Origin: Ignavibacteria bacterium
GTDB lineage: Bacteria; Bacteroidota; Ignavibacteria; Kapaibacteriales; UBA961
Assembly (NCBI GenBank): GCA_016720145.1
Contig: JADJXV010000028.1
Span: 124,001-188,000 of the forward strand
DNA: 64,000 nucleotides
Direction: 5' to 3'
A program made the translations under genes and the position numbers. This document shows positions 16,974 to 26,086 of this stretch, in pieces; within the stretch, counting starts at the first letter, position 1; the number at the start of each line of letters is the position of its first letter. Below the pieces are notes generated by a model. The model was not told where the DNA came from. It ran no database searches and was given only the letters and a program-made list of their open reading frames with translations.

Positions 16974-19271
16974 ATGAAATCAATACTTACTCTAATTATA
17001 ACAGTGATGACGGCGTCTTCGATGTTCGCTCAGGCGCCGAATAAAATGAGTTATCAAGCAGTCATCCGCAATTCTTCGAATGCACTGATAGTTACTAAAA
17101 TAGTAGGAATCAAGATTAGTATTTTACAGACAACGAGTTCCGGTGCGGTAGTATTTGTCGAAACCCATACTCCCCAAACCAATGCCAATGGACTTGCGAC
17201 ATTGGAAATCGGCGGCGGCAGCGTCGTCAGCGGTTCATTTTCCGGGATTGACTGGTCGCAAGGTCCGTATTTTATTAAAACAGAAACAGATCCAACGGGT
17301 GGAACAAATTACACGATCAGTGGTGTGAGCCAAATGCTGAGCGTGCCATATTCATTGCAATCGGCAACGGCGAATGCTCTTTCTGCTTCAGCTACAGGAG
17401 TAGTGCGCAGTCTCAATGGAAAGGGTGGCGGTCTGTATTTGAAAGGAGGAGGTGGTACTACTATTAATAATAATGGAGATACGATTAATATTTCATCGAC
17501 CGGAGGTGCAGGAGGAACTGGTATTCAGGGCGTGCAAAGTACGGATGGTATAGTACGGATTTCGAATCCGAACGGTCCGATAGCGACCCTCAATATCAAT
17601 GACGGTTCAATTCCTGCTGAAAAACTTGCGGCAGGCGTGATCCCGACTTCTTTGCCTACAAGTGGTGCGGCAGGTGGAGATTTGAGCGGCACCTATCCGA
17701 ATCCGTTAGTCGTTAAATTACAAGGGCGTCCGATTGTAAATACGCTGCCAACTACAGGACAATCGTTAGCATGGAGTGGTACAGCGTGGGTACCAAGTAC
17801 TGTTTCTTCAGGTTGGTCATTAACGGGGAATACAGGTGTCAATTCTTTGACAAGTTTTCTTGGCACAAACGATAGTATACCTATGATTATTAGAACGTTT
17901 AATACCGAGCGTATGAGAATTACCGAAAATGGAAATGTAGGAATTGGTACAAACTCGCCTTCTACATTATTTCATCTTGGCAATTATAGTACGGACTCTA
18001 TAACCAAGCTAACCGTATCTACGAGAGGGACTAATGTGGGTACAGTTGGAGATCGCTATTCCACGATAAATCTACGCCATTATAATAATTCTTGGGGAAT
18101 TACCTTGGAGAGCTTTGAGAGCCAAACATCAAATGGCTTTAATATAAAGACTAATCAAAATGATTCTATCGGCATATCACGTCTGTTTATTGACAGAGGA
18201 AATGGATCTGTAGGGATTGGGACGACGACACCTTCCAAACAATTAGACGTGAACGGAATTACAAGAATTAAAGAACATTTTATTTTCAACTCATCCAATG
18301 CAGTTGTGAATTGGGGAACAGGTGATTTGTATTTTAGGACTAATAGCACGATCGGAGATGAAGCAGTCTATAGCGATAAAGTAATAATTAGAAATAACGG
18401 AAACATGGGAATTGGGATGACAACGCCAAGTACGAAATTAATGGTGAAAGCAACCACAGCGAATGAAGATGTAATATCAGTGAACGGAACAAGTGGAGTG
18501 AGTGTTGCAAATTTAGGTCAAATCGGCAGTGATGGTTCATTACGATTATCAGACAGTCAAGGTAATTTGCGAATTAGTTTAGTTGGAGGCGCAAACAGCA
18601 ATTCTTACATTACGGGCAATGTTGGAATTGGTTTTGTAGGGTATTCAGACCATGCTTTAGCTTTAAGAAAAAGTGCTACAAATGGCTATGTATGCAGGCT
18701 GGAAAATTCCGGTGCTACTGCTACTTCCAATGTCTTAACGCTTTGGGGCGGCGTCGCAAATGGAAACGGTGGTAATTTTATTCAATTCGTGAATTACCCA
18801 TCATCCACCGAACATGGCAGAATTCAACTTATTCCATCCGGGGTTAGCTACGTCACTTCATCCGATATGCGATTGAAAAAGCATATTGTCGAGACTAAAA
18901 CCGGAATGGATGTAGTAAAGAAAATTGGTGTTAAAGATTATGAATTTACCGACCGAGCACAAGGTCAGGTAGTGCAAGGCATACTCGCGCAAGAACTGTA
19001 TAAAGTGTATCCACAAGCTGTTTGTGCCGGCACTGACGAAGTGAACGAAAATGGAAAATTGATGCATCCATGGGGAATTGATTATGGAAAATTAACACCT
19101 GTAATCATAAAAGCTGTCCAAGAACAACAAGAACAAATACTGGCTAAAGATCAATCGATAATGGAGTTGCAAAATCAACTGCGTGATATGCAACAACGAA
19201 TGGACGCCTTAGCAGCTCAACTGCACGCTCTGACGGTAAAAATAACGACAGAGATTCCGGTTGTACGATAG
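16974..19271 (+). CDS. Fibre-like surface protein with S74 intramolecular chaperone domain
   Basis: 765 residues: signal peptide (MKSILTLIITVMTASSMFAQ), then the Bacteroidota-specific N-terminal domain beginning APNKMSYQAVIRNSS, with the conserved TNANGLATLEIGGG and MLSVPYSLQSATA. The middle (~150-620) is Gly/Ser/Thr/Asn-rich with recurrent NVGIGT-like repeats (GNVGIGTNSPS, GSVGIGTTTPS), typical of beta-helical fibres. An S74 peptidase/chaperone domain starts near residue 629 (SSDMRLKKHIVETKTGMDVV ... GILAQELYKVYPQAV). It normally drives trimerisation and then cleaves itself. A C-terminal coiled coil (~705-755) follows. Probable trimeric surface fibre co-expressed with the upstream small protein. 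Confidence 0.85.
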   Translation: MKSILTLIITVMTASSMFAQAPNKMSYQAVIRNSSNALIVTKIVGIKISILQTTSSGAVVFVETHTPQTNANGLATLEIGGGSVVSGSFSGIDWSQGPYFIKTETDPTGGTNYTISGVSQMLSVPYSLQSATANALSASATGVVRSLNGKGGGLYLKGGGGTTINNNGDTINISSTGGAGGTGIQGVQSTDGIVRISNPNGPIATLNINDGSIPAEKLAAGVIPTSLPTSGAAGGDLSGTYPNPLVVKLQGRPIVNTLPTTGQSLAWSGTAWVPSTVSSGWSLTGNTGVNSLTSFLGTNDSIPMIIRTFNTERMRITENGNVGIGTNSPSTLFHLGNYSTDSITKLTVSTRGTNVGTVGDRYSTINLRHYNNSWGITLESFESQTSNGFNIKTNQNDSIGISRLFIDRGNGSVGIGTTTPSKQLDVNGITRIKEHFIFNSSNAVVNWGTGDLYFRTNSTIGDEAVYSDKVIIRNNGNMGIGMTTPSTKLMVKATTANEDVISVNGTSGVSVANLGQIGSDGSLRLSDSQGNLRISLVGGANSNSYITGNVGIGFVGYSDHALALRKSATNGYVCRLENSGATATSNVLTLWGGVANGNGGNFIQFVNYPSSTEHGRIQLIPSGVSYVTSSDMRLKKHIVETKTGMDVVKKIGVKDYEFTDRAQGQVVQGILAQELYKVYPQAVCAGTDEVNENGKLMHPWGIDYGKLTPVIIKAVQEQQEQILAKDQSIMELQNQLRDMQQRMDALAAQLHALTVKITTEIPVVR

Positions 19272-19298
19272 TGTATTTTTGTTGTAAAAATTATCAAT

Positions 19299-19337
19299 TA
19301 AAAGCCCTGACAGATTATTATTCTGTCAGGGCTTTTA
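19299..19337 (+). terminator. Rho-independent terminator
   Basis: A perfect 16-bp stem (taaaagccctgacaga at 19299-19314, complement at 19322-19337) around a 7-base loop. The arms begin with A and end with T runs, so it could work in both directions. It lies 27 bases after the S74 gene. Confidence 0.92.
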
Positions 19338-19392
19338 GTTGAATAACGAACTTCATTTTCAATTTTTTAATGGAAGGATATTAACGATATTC

Positions 19393-19523
19393 ACGACAAT
19401 AACGACAACAACAACATTAACGACAACAACAACAATAACGACAATAACGACAATAACGACAATAACGACAATAACGACATTAACGACAATAACGACATTA
19501 ACGACAATAACGACATTAACGAC
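19393..19523. repeat. 9-bp tandem repeat (acgacaata / acgacatta)
   Basis: Short tandem units of acgacaata, acgacatta and acgacaaca. One plus-strand frame reads as an Ile/Thr run, but this is repeat-derived. It leads directly into the cttactactt-type array. Confidence 0.85.
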
Positions 19524-19602
19524 TTACTACTTACTACTTATTACTTACTACTTACGACTTACCGGCTTACGACTTACCACTTACCACTTACCACTTACGA
19601 CT
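19522..19602. repeat. Degenerate gacttac(tac) repeat abutting the NHL gene end
   Basis: Units such as gacttactactta and gacttaccactta run up to the stop codon of the minus-strand NHL gene, whose TGA is the complement of 19603-19605. Read in the sense of that gene the array is TAAGT/GTAGTAAGT-rich and has stop codons in several frames. Related arrays lie at 35258-35346 and 41105-41286. Confidence 0.8.
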
Positions 19603-20664
19603 TCACTGTTCGGTCGAGAGCCGAAATCGCACAATCCGATTATTTTTCGTGTCGGCTATGTAGAGCGTTTTGTCGTACCACGCGACACCTTTGGGCTCGT
19701 TGAACTGACGTTCACCCTTGCCTGTGCCACCGAATGAATGCATTGGAATACCGTTAGATGTAAATTTCAGGAGTGAGTCTTTGCCGGCGTCGATAATATA
19801 GATATTGCCGAAGTTGTCAGTGGTAATATCTTCCGGGCTGTGGAAGCGACTAACGGCGAATAAGCTATAATCGTTGGTCGGCGGAATGACTCTTTGCACC
19901 CATGCCGACTGATCACCAGAGGTGAAGATAAGCCATTGAATTTTGAACTGCATATCGCTGCCTGTTTGGGTGAAAATAAAATCCTGCGAACGTTCGCTGA
20001 GTATGGAAATACTACTCAAGCCGGCAATAGAATTAAATGCATTTCCCTTCGGCACAAGCCCTGCTATCGGACTCGTAAATTTATCGGCTGCCGAAATCTG
20101 TATAACGGCATTATCGGGGTCAATCGGCGATGAATTATTGGGTCCGACGCGCGTAAGCAGATACACATTCCCCGGCAGAACGGTGATACCGGTAAACCGG
20201 CGTGAGGGATTACCGGGTTCGATATAGGCAAGCGACACCGGCGCCTGCGCAATATCATGCTTAGCACTCCGCAGCTTGATCCGATACACAGCACCGAGCG
20301 TGGCTTGATTGCCATTAATTACCGTATCTATTTCTCCGCAGACAAGCAGGTCGAAGAGACCATCCTGACCGATAGCTATTGGCTTACGAATGCGCGGGGA
20401 ATATCCTACTACCTTGCCCGACAAGTCAAGCATCGCTACACGGTCATTCTCTGTATCTGCTATATAAATAAAAGGTTCGCGGCCAATAAATATATCCGAC
20501 GGCTGATTAAATCCCGTCCACTCGGGCTTGAGCGGTACATAGAGTGTGTCGTTGACTGTAGCGCTTTGAGGCGGAGATGTTGGTGCTGGAGGTTTGCTCG
20601 TGCAGGCAAGGAGAAGTGTCAAAATAATCACTGCTATTGCGGAATGTAGAGAGCGTGCAGACAT
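19603..20664 (-). CDS. NHL-repeat beta-propeller lipoprotein
   Basis: 353 residues with a lipoprotein signal (lipobox LLAC, Cys21). NHL-type propeller blades are clear: PSDIFIGREPFIYIADTEND near residue 55 and, at the end, PEDITTDNFGNIYIIDAGKD and FNEPKGVAWYDKTLYIADT with intervening GGTGKGERQF. Such six-bladed propellers are usually extracytoplasmic binding scaffolds; ligand unknown. A TAGTTTTG promoter element lies 50 bases upstream. Its 3' end sits directly against a stop-rich repeat array. Confidence 0.85.
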   Translation of the reverse strand: MSARSLHSAIAVIILTLLLACTSKPPAPTSPPQSATVNDTLYVPLKPEWTGFNQPSDIFIGREPFIYIADTENDRVAMLDLSGKVVGYSPRIRKPIAIGQDGLFDLLVCGEIDTVINGNQATLGAVYRIKLRSAKHDIAQAPVSLAYIEPGNPSRRFTGITVLPGNVYLLTRVGPNNSSPIDPDNAVIQISAADKFTSPIAGLVPKGNAFNSIAGLSSISILSERSQDFIFTQTGSDMQFKIQWLIFTSGDQSAWVQRVIPPTNDYSLFAVSRFHSPEDITTDNFGNIYIIDAGKDSLLKFTSNGIPMHSFGGTGKGERQFNEPKGVAWYDKTLYIADTKNNRIVRFRLSTEQ

Positions 20665-20713
20665 AGAATGCGTCAGTATGAGTAGGTTTTTTATAGAGTA
20701 TTTATCGAACGCA

Positions 20714-20721
20714 AAACTACA
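20714..20721 (-). promoter_or_regulatory. Bacteroidota-type -7 element (TAGTTTTG)
   Basis: Exact match to TAnnTTTG on the minus strand, 50 bases upstream of the NHL lipoprotein start. Confidence 0.5.
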
Positions 20722-20741
20722 TTTATTTGGGGAATTATCAT

Positions 20742-21149
20742 GGCACGCAGATGACGCAGATTGTTATGATTGAAGATGATCATATCAGAATTCAGATTGT
20801 AATGCAATCCAAAACCTGACAGGTTTTCTTGAACCTGTCAGGTTTAGAAGCAAGATTAGAAGGTGAAGAAGCAAGCCAAAACCTGACAGGTTTTCTTGAA
20901 CCTGTCAGGTTTAGAAGCAGGATTAGAAGGAGGAGTAGTAAACCAAAACCTGACAGGTTTCCTTGAACCTGTCAGGTTTAGAAGCATGATTAGAAGAGGT
21001 TTAGAAGCAAGATTAGAAGGCGAAGAAGCAACCCAAAACCTGACAGGTTTTCTTAAACCTGTCAGGTTTAGAAATGAGCGGGTATAGCAATCAAAATCCA
21101 AAGATTGTATCAGCGAAAATCATAACAATCAGAGCCATCAGCGTGCCAT
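20742..21149. mobile_element. MITE-like element with four nested palindromes, copy 1
   Basis: About 408 bp with imperfect terminal inverted repeats: atggcacgcagatgacgcag at the left and its near-complement, ending gcgtgccat, at the right. Inside are four copies of a double palindrome, AACCTGACAGGTT - 6 bases - AACCTGTCAGGTT, starting near 20815, 20881, 20945 and 21036. They are separated by spacers rich in tttagaagcaagattagaag. No transposase. A second copy at 23053-23472 matches closely over the ends. It ends 17 bases from the propeller gene's stop codon. Confidence 0.85.
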
Positions 21150-21165
21150 TGTCCCGTCGAAATAT

Positions 21166-22860
21166 TTAGCGTATAAGTACCAACATTTTGGAACTAATCC
21201 CGGTCGGCAGGTGCACTTGCGCATAGTACACACCGCTTGGCTGGTCTGTCATGTCGAGGACAATTTCATCTGCAGAGAAGACGTTCTGCCGGAGCACTTC
21301 GATGCCGAGACTATTGATGACCTGGATGGACGTAGCTGCTTCAACACCCTTAATTATAAAGCTGGTACGCGAGGGATTAGGAGTAATGGAAATAGTATTC
21401 TCTATTGAAACGGGATGTTCCTTGACTGATGTGATAAAATACGGCAAGCCGAGCTCGTTCATGACGCCCCAAGCGGCGTCGCTACTGAACCAAACATGCC
21501 CATCATTATCAGCATAAACCCAGTAAATCCAGAGGCTTATCAGAGGAGAATTTTTTGATGTATAGGCAGTCCACGTTGTATCATTGAATTTCAATAGACC
21601 GGCTCCGCCTACGTAGGGGAACGCACTATTGGTCATGTAGTGCGAGGAGGTCGCCAGCCATTTGTTGTTGTATTTGTCAATGGCGATTCCATTCACATAA
21701 TTCGTACTGTGGAGAGGACTATTGGCATTTGTGTATAATTTCCACTGTTTACCATCGTAGCTGGCGAGCCCTTCCATCCGTCCAAATGCCTCACCTTGAT
21801 CATTGAAATAGGCGTCTTTTTTGCAGACACCCATCCATACAACACCTTTTTTATCGACGGCGATTGTGCGGATATACTCATGTTCCAGATCTGAATTTTC
21901 AGCTGTAAATCGAGTCCAGGTTTTTCCGTCAAACTTGACTAATCCCATAGTTGTACCGACCCATACAGTCGTATCATAAACGCTGATGCAGGTGATACGT
22001 TCATTCCGCAGAACAGAGTTTGTGCTGTCAAAGGCAGTCACGTCCGTGCCCGAAATCCGTACCAGACCATTTTTGGTGCCTGCCCAGATAATACCATTGC
22101 TATTCGTAAAAGTATCAATCGCTATTGCTGTGATTCGGTAATCGGGAACAGGTGAATTCTGTGTGGTAAAGTATGTCACATTCTTGCCATCGAGACTCGT
22201 GCGTACAATGCCGGACTGATAGGAAGGGATCCAAATTCTATTCTTTGCAGCATAAATAATGGGTGGAATGAATGTAACCGGGAAACCGGACGGAGGCTGC
22301 GTAGCATTCCACCGTTCTGCTGAAAAGCTGCCACTCAGACGGCGAATACCATAGTCAAAAGCGGCAGCATGATACCAGTAGCTGTTGTGATCATCCTGCT
22401 GGAGAAAGTCCGGTGCACCGTAATCCTGTGAGTAAATACGCCACGTTTTACTCCAGGGCGATGGCGGAGGGACACGTACATTGACATAGCAACGTGCAAC
22501 CGTAGCCGGCTGCGTATTGGTCAGGGACACAAGTATCGGATAAATACCTTGCTTAGTATCATTTGCCGTGGTTTTGACCGTTACATGCGCGCCGGTAAAA
22601 GGGGCATTCACGGCAACAGATGATAATCGTACATCCATTGCTGTGACACTCGAATATCCTTGAGGCGAGACAGTGAGCAGCACAGACGCGTCGAAATCCT
22701 TGGGAACTGTGATGCTAAGGTTGAAGGTAGCAGTTTCACCCGCCGATACAGTAATCGTATCGACATCGATTTGTAAGGTAAAATCATCTTGCAGTTTGTG
22801 GGCTGTGACTGTGCTACAGACGCCTAATATCGCGACAGCGATAAGGGGTAGTATTTTCAT
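21166..22860 (-). CDS. Secreted propeller protein with T9SS sorting domain
   Basis: 564 residues: signal peptide (MKILPLIAVAILGVCSTVTA), an Ig/NEW3-like beta domain (~25-130, VSAGETATFNLSITVP), then two-component-regulator-type propeller blades. Examples are NGIIWAGTKNGLVRISG, TVWVGTTMGLVKFDGKTWT, GVVWMGVCK, LASYDGKQWKLY and NKWLATSS. The last ~75 residues are a sorting domain (SITPNPSRTSFIIKG ... QPSGVYYAQV). No kinase or other enzymatic domain follows the propeller, so it probably works as a surface binding protein. The gene lies between two MITE-like elements in the same orientation. Confidence 0.82.
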   Translation of the reverse strand: MKILPLIAVAILGVCSTVTAHKLQDDFTLQIDVDTITVSAGETATFNLSITVPKDFDASVLLTVSPQGYSSVTAMDVRLSSVAVNAPFTGAHVTVKTTANDTKQGIYPILVSLTNTQPATVARCYVNVRVPPPSPWSKTWRIYSQDYGAPDFLQQDDHNSYWYHAAAFDYGIRRLSGSFSAERWNATQPPSGFPVTFIPPIIYAAKNRIWIPSYQSGIVRTSLDGKNVTYFTTQNSPVPDYRITAIAIDTFTNSNGIIWAGTKNGLVRISGTDVTAFDSTNSVLRNERITCISVYDTTVWVGTTMGLVKFDGKTWTRFTAENSDLEHEYIRTIAVDKKGVVWMGVCKKDAYFNDQGEAFGRMEGLASYDGKQWKLYTNANSPLHSTNYVNGIAIDKYNNKWLATSSHYMTNSAFPYVGGAGLLKFNDTTWTAYTSKNSPLISLWIYWVYADNDGHVWFSSDAAWGVMNELGLPYFITSVKEHPVSIENTISITPNPSRTSFIIKGVEAATSIQVINSLGIEVLRQNVFSADEIVLDMTDQPSGVYYAQVHLPTGISSKMLVLIR

Positions 22861-23052
22861 AGCGTTCTTTCAATGAAAATGTAAAAAAATATGTAATAAA
22901 AGTTCAATTATAATGTGACTGAAGAGCAGAGAAAGATAAAAAAACAGATGGTCATTGCCTGACTGCAAAAATGGTAAGAAGTGTGTACATATCCAAGAAG
23001 TATTTGATGTATAAAAAATTACGTGGAATAATGATTTCTGATGTTAGGTCAA

Positions 23053-23472
23053 TGGCACGCAGATGACGCAGATTGTTATGATTGAAGATGATCATATCAG
23101 AATTCAGATTGTAATGCAAACCAAAACCTGACAGGTTTTCTTGAACCTGTCAGGTTTAGAAGCATAATTAGAAGAGGATTAGAAGCAAGATTAGAAGGAG
23201 AAGAAGCAAACCAAAACCTGACAGGTTTTCTTGAACCTGTCAGGTTTAGAAGCAGGTTTAGAAGCAGGATTAGAAGGAGGAGTAGTAAACCAAAACCTGA
23301 CAGGTTTTCTTGAACCTGTCAGGTTTAGAAGCAAGATTAGAAGGTGAAGAAGCAAGCCAAAACCTGACAGGTTTTCTTGAACCTGTCAGGTTTTGAAGCA
23401 AGCAGGTATTGCAAGTCAGATTCATTGAATGTATCTTCGAAAATCATAAAAATCAGCGCCATCAGCGTGCCA
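23053..23472. mobile_element. MITE-like element with four nested palindromes, copy 2
   Basis: About 420 bp, same family and orientation as 20742-21149. The left end tggcacgcagatgacgcag and the following ~70 bases are almost identical to copy 1; the right end is catcagcgtgcca. Four AACCTGACAGGTT/AACCTGTCAGGTT double palindromes start near 23122, 23214, 23294 and 23359. The 190 bases between it and the propeller gene (22861-23052) show nothing recognisable. Confidence 0.85.
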
Positions 23473-23561
23473 ACAGCACCTGCAAGATTTGTTCAGATAA
23501 AAGTAAATCCGTAGTTTCGCCAATAACGGAAAAGATTGAAATTACAAAAGAAAACTAACCG

Positions 23562-24074
23562 ATGAGCATGCCACGATACATTGATATATTTCAAGAAGCT
23601 GCGAGTAAAATAGATAAACATTTACTAGCCGAAAAACAGCTTGAAATTGCCATCGGAGTGTATCAGAATTCTTATTATTTGAAAGTCTTTAAAAATTCAT
23701 GGGCGAATTCCACACCTAATGCGCTCACGGCAGATACCCGGATCTTTTTCTCGGTGTGGGCGGATGAACATTCCCTCAAAACGTCCACATTCAACTACAA
23801 TATCCACGCACTCAAGCTCCGAAAACTCGATGGATATTCCATCACAAGCCGCGCATTTGCTGCTACGTTCAGAAAAGACTTTGCGGAATATGCTCATGAG
23901 TGGGAGAATGTGAGCGTTGCATTTGGTCCGCAAACATTGATGCAAGGTTGGGTGAAGATTCAGCAGCCCGATTATCAGAATGAAATAGTACAACTCACGT
24001 ATAAGTTTTTAAAAATAGAACACTTAATTGACAATAATCTTAATAGATATATCCAACGAAAGGCGACACCATGA
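23562..24074 (+). CDS. Hypothetical protein, operon with DUF1801 protein
   Basis: 170 residues, no signal peptide, mixed alpha/beta composition with many aromatic residues. I do not recognise the family. The C-terminal 25 residues (LTYKFLKIEHLIDNNLNRYI) look helical. The ATG at 23562 is used; an in-frame ATG two codons later is equally possible. It overlaps the DUF1801 gene by 4 bases (ATGA) and is therefore co-translated with it. A TAGTTTCG sequence at 23512-23519 is a near match to the -7 element. Probably a cytoplasmic protein. Confidence 0.65.
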   Translation: MSMPRYIDIFQEAASKIDKHLLAEKQLEIAIGVYQNSYYLKVFKNSWANSTPNALTADTRIFFSVWADEHSLKTSTFNYNIHALKLRKLDGYSITSRAFAATFRKDFAEYAHEWENVSVAFGPQTLMQGWVKIQQPDYQNEIVQLTYKFLKIEHLIDNNLNRYIQRKATP

Positions 24075-24442
24075 ATACAAAAGCTACCACTGTCGATGAC
24101 TACATTCTCTCCTTCCCAAGCGAAATTCAAGAACGTCTGACTCAGATCCGGACGATTATCAAAACCCACGCCTCTGCTGCAGTCGAAAGCATCAGCTATG
24201 GCATGCCCGCCTACAAAACCCACGGCAAGCCGCTCGTGTATTTTGCTGCTTTTGCGCATCATATTGGCTTGTATGCCACACCCTCCGGACACTCAGCATT
24301 CGCAGCCGAACTCTCGAAGTATAAGCAGGGAAAGGGTTCGGTGCAATTCCCTTTGGATGAGCCGCTGCCTCTAGATTTAATCAGAAGTATTGTAAAATTC
24401 AGGGTGCAGGAAAATACGCGTAAAGCATTGATATCTAAATAA
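24071..24442 (+). CDS. DUF1801 (YdhG-like) protein
   Basis: 123 residues matching the DUF1801 fold throughout: TVDDYILSFPSEIQERLTQIR at the start, then ESISYGMPAYKTHGKPLVYFAAF, HIGLYATPSGH, KGSVQFPLDEPLPLDLI and IVKFRVQEN. Members are small cytoplasmic proteins; some were proposed as frataxin-like iron chaperones, but the role is unproven. Coupled by ATGA overlap to the upstream hypothetical gene and followed 29 bases later by the DUF4287 gene. Confidence 0.88.
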   Translation: MNTKATTVDDYILSFPSEIQERLTQIRTIIKTHASAAVESISYGMPAYKTHGKPLVYFAAFAHHIGLYATPSGHSAFAAELSKYKQGKGSVQFPLDEPLPLDLIRSIVKFRVQENTRKALISK

Positions 24443-24471
24443 TTAATCCATTCATAATTAATTGTAATTCT

Positions 24472-24690
24472 ATGTCATTCCAAGCATATATCGATAATAT
24501 ACAAGCCAAGACCGGGAAGAGTCTCCCGGAATTCAAACAGCTCGCCGAAAGCAAAGGTTTTCTCGTCAACGGCGCACTCAAAGAAGGCGTGAAAGCCGGT
24601 GAAATTGTCGCCTGGCTCAAAGCAGATTTCGAACTCGGACACGGACACTGCATGGCACTTTTTGCAGCGTTTAAGGGGAAGAAGGAGTAG
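24472..24690 (+). CDS. DUF4287 protein
   Basis: 72 residues, a single DUF4287 domain: MSFQAYIDNIQAKTGKS at the start and the conserved GEIVAWLKADFELGHGH near the end. Family function unknown; it is often found next to DUF1801 or DUF5655 proteins, as here. Probably the last gene of the 23562-24690 operon. Confidence 0.88.
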   Translation: MSFQAYIDNIQAKTGKSLPEFKQLAESKGFLVNGALKEGVKAGEIVAWLKADFELGHGHCMALFAAFKGKKE

Positions 24691-24751
24691 GGGAGTCGCA
24701 GCTATTCCGAGCATACGACAATTTGTAACTATCCAAGAATCAAAATCAATT

Positions 24752-24936
24752 TTAACGCAAAGCACGCAAAGGTTGCGCAAAGTTCGCAAAGGTATTGCGT
24801 TGACTATCACTTTCGAAATGTAAAGCATTTATTTGAAATTCGGTGAATCTTTGAGAATGGTTATAAATTAATTAATTACCTAAAAAATAATATTCTTAGC
24901 GACCTTTGCGAAACCTTTGCGAGCTATGCGGTTAAC
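24752..24936. repeat. 185-bp inverted-repeat element (ttaacgcaaagcacgcaaag family)
   Basis: The left end ttaacgcaaagcacgcaaag and the next ~20 bases are imperfectly complementary to the right end, which reads gcgacctttgcgaaaccttt and then gcgagctatgcggttaa. The centre is A/T-rich. No coding capacity; looks like a non-autonomous dispersed element. A possible lone arm lies at ~47636-47668. Confidence 0.7.
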
Positions 24937-24985
24937 TACCCATAGTACTTATCAGAATTACACTATATAACGAATACCACATCCC

Positions 24986-25090
24986 ATGAAAATCGAAAAT
25001 CCTGCGTTTGATTATGAATCCCAAGCTCAGACTCTATTCCGGTATCGGCAGACTTACATAAGGATTAGTGATTGGGCGATAATTTTGTAG
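24986..25090 (+). pseudogene. Possible N-terminal remnant of a SAM-dependent methyltransferase
   Basis: A 34-codon open frame beginning MKIENPAFDYESQAQTLF and continuing RYRQTYIRISDW. It recalls the N-terminus of a class I methyltransferase family (FDYE...YRQTDPRI) but stops before any cofactor-binding motif. It lies just after an inverted-repeat element. From memory of the family only; weak. Confidence 0.3.
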
Positions 25091-25108
25091 AAACAATATC
25101 AAATACTT

Positions 25109-25876
25109 ATGAAAAAACAATTCCTACTAATTACAATTGCCGTATTGACTTCCGCGTTTCAATTACCCATTGATACTCCTACCGTCGAATCTATAAATGC
25201 TCGATATTTCCATATTTTACCAAGTGATAAAAATATTTTGACGGTAGATGTGAGGTTAGATGAGTTTAAAACTTCTATTGCTCAAATTTCTGCAAAATTA
25301 TTAAGCAATGGAGAAAAATTAGCGGCAAAACAATTTGCGAATTTATATGCGAAAGTTACCTATAATAAATCTGCAGATAGTATTAGAGTCGATCTCTCAC
25401 CATTTACTCTTAATGAAAAATCTCCGCTTTATAAAAGTACCGAGCAATTTACATCCGGCTACAAAAAGACGGTCAAGGGAAGCTTTCAGACCATTAAGTC
25501 AACCATAATGAATGCTATCATAAATGGGTATGTATCCAAACCTAAAATTGAAATTCAACAAGACAAAGTCATTGTGCACGTTGATAAAAATGGTTCAAAA
25601 GAACTCTACACCTTCAGCAATAATTTTAGAGATATCAAGCTGTTAGCAAGTAGCAAAGCTGCTGCAATTAATGCAACCATGACGACAACAAAAATGCAGG
25701 ATAAAATATTGATTAGTACATTTGACTTTGTATCAAAGCAAGCTAATGCTACATTGAAATTTACGTATGCAACCAATACCAAAACTATAGTGTTAAAGCA
25801 ACTTCATACAGATAGTGAAGTTGCCTCAAAAAAGCACAAATTCACATTTCAGTTTTCCAATTGGGTTTTTAAGTAG
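25109..25876 (+). CDS. Hypothetical exported protein
   Basis: 255 residues with a short N-terminal hydrophobic segment (MKKQFLLITIAVLTSAFQLP), probably a signal peptide. The mature part is Lys/Thr/Ser-rich and predicted mostly beta, with two internally similar stretches around residues 40-100 and 140-200. No cysteine, no sorting tail, no recognised domain. The local base composition is more A/T-rich than the flanking genes. Monocistronic as far as can be seen. Function unknown; periplasmic or outer-membrane-associated location inferred from the leader only. Confidence 0.65.
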   Translation: MKKQFLLITIAVLTSAFQLPIDTPTVESINARYFHILPSDKNILTVDVRLDEFKTSIAQISAKLLSNGEKLAAKQFANLYAKVTYNKSADSIRVDLSPFTLNEKSPLYKSTEQFTSGYKKTVKGSFQTIKSTIMNAIINGYVSKPKIEIQQDKVIVHVDKNGSKELYTFSNNFRDIKLLASSKAAAINATMTTTKMQDKILISTFDFVSKQANATLKFTYATNTKTIVLKQLHTDSEVASKKHKFTFQFSNWVFK

Positions 25877-26041
25877 AATTCGCACATAGCTACAGCGAAA
25901 GCATTGCTTGAGTAGTATTTCTCAGCAAAATTTGTTGTACCGGCTGAACAGCCCCGTGAGGAGCGAAATCTTAATAGTAGATAATAGTACATAGAAAAGA
26001 GCTCCATCGGAACGACATAAACTAATAGAATTCTTAAACTA

Positions 26042-26061
26042 TAGCCCACGGTTTTAACCGT
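26042..26061. repeat. Palindrome of the agcccacggtt family
   Basis: The sequence agcccacggttttaaccgtgg forms a hairpin (cccacggtt/aaccgtgg). Relatives occur at ~27208-27225, 34075-34100 and 40884-40908. It sits just before the DinB-like gene and overlaps a GTG that would otherwise look like its start. Confidence 0.6.
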
Positions 26062-26086
26062 GGAAAACATTTACCCAATATTTTCC

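Noticed and set aside
19339..19737. Plus-strand open frame with a long Ile/Thr run
   Set aside because: It is the translation of the 9-bp repeat plus the antisense of the NHL lipoprotein gene; no start signal or family resemblance.
20856..21101. Open frames on both strands in the MITE-like elements (NLTGSRKPVRFW-type repeats)
   Set aside because: They are produced by the AACCTGACAGGTT palindromes and are open on both strands at once; no codon bias or start signals.
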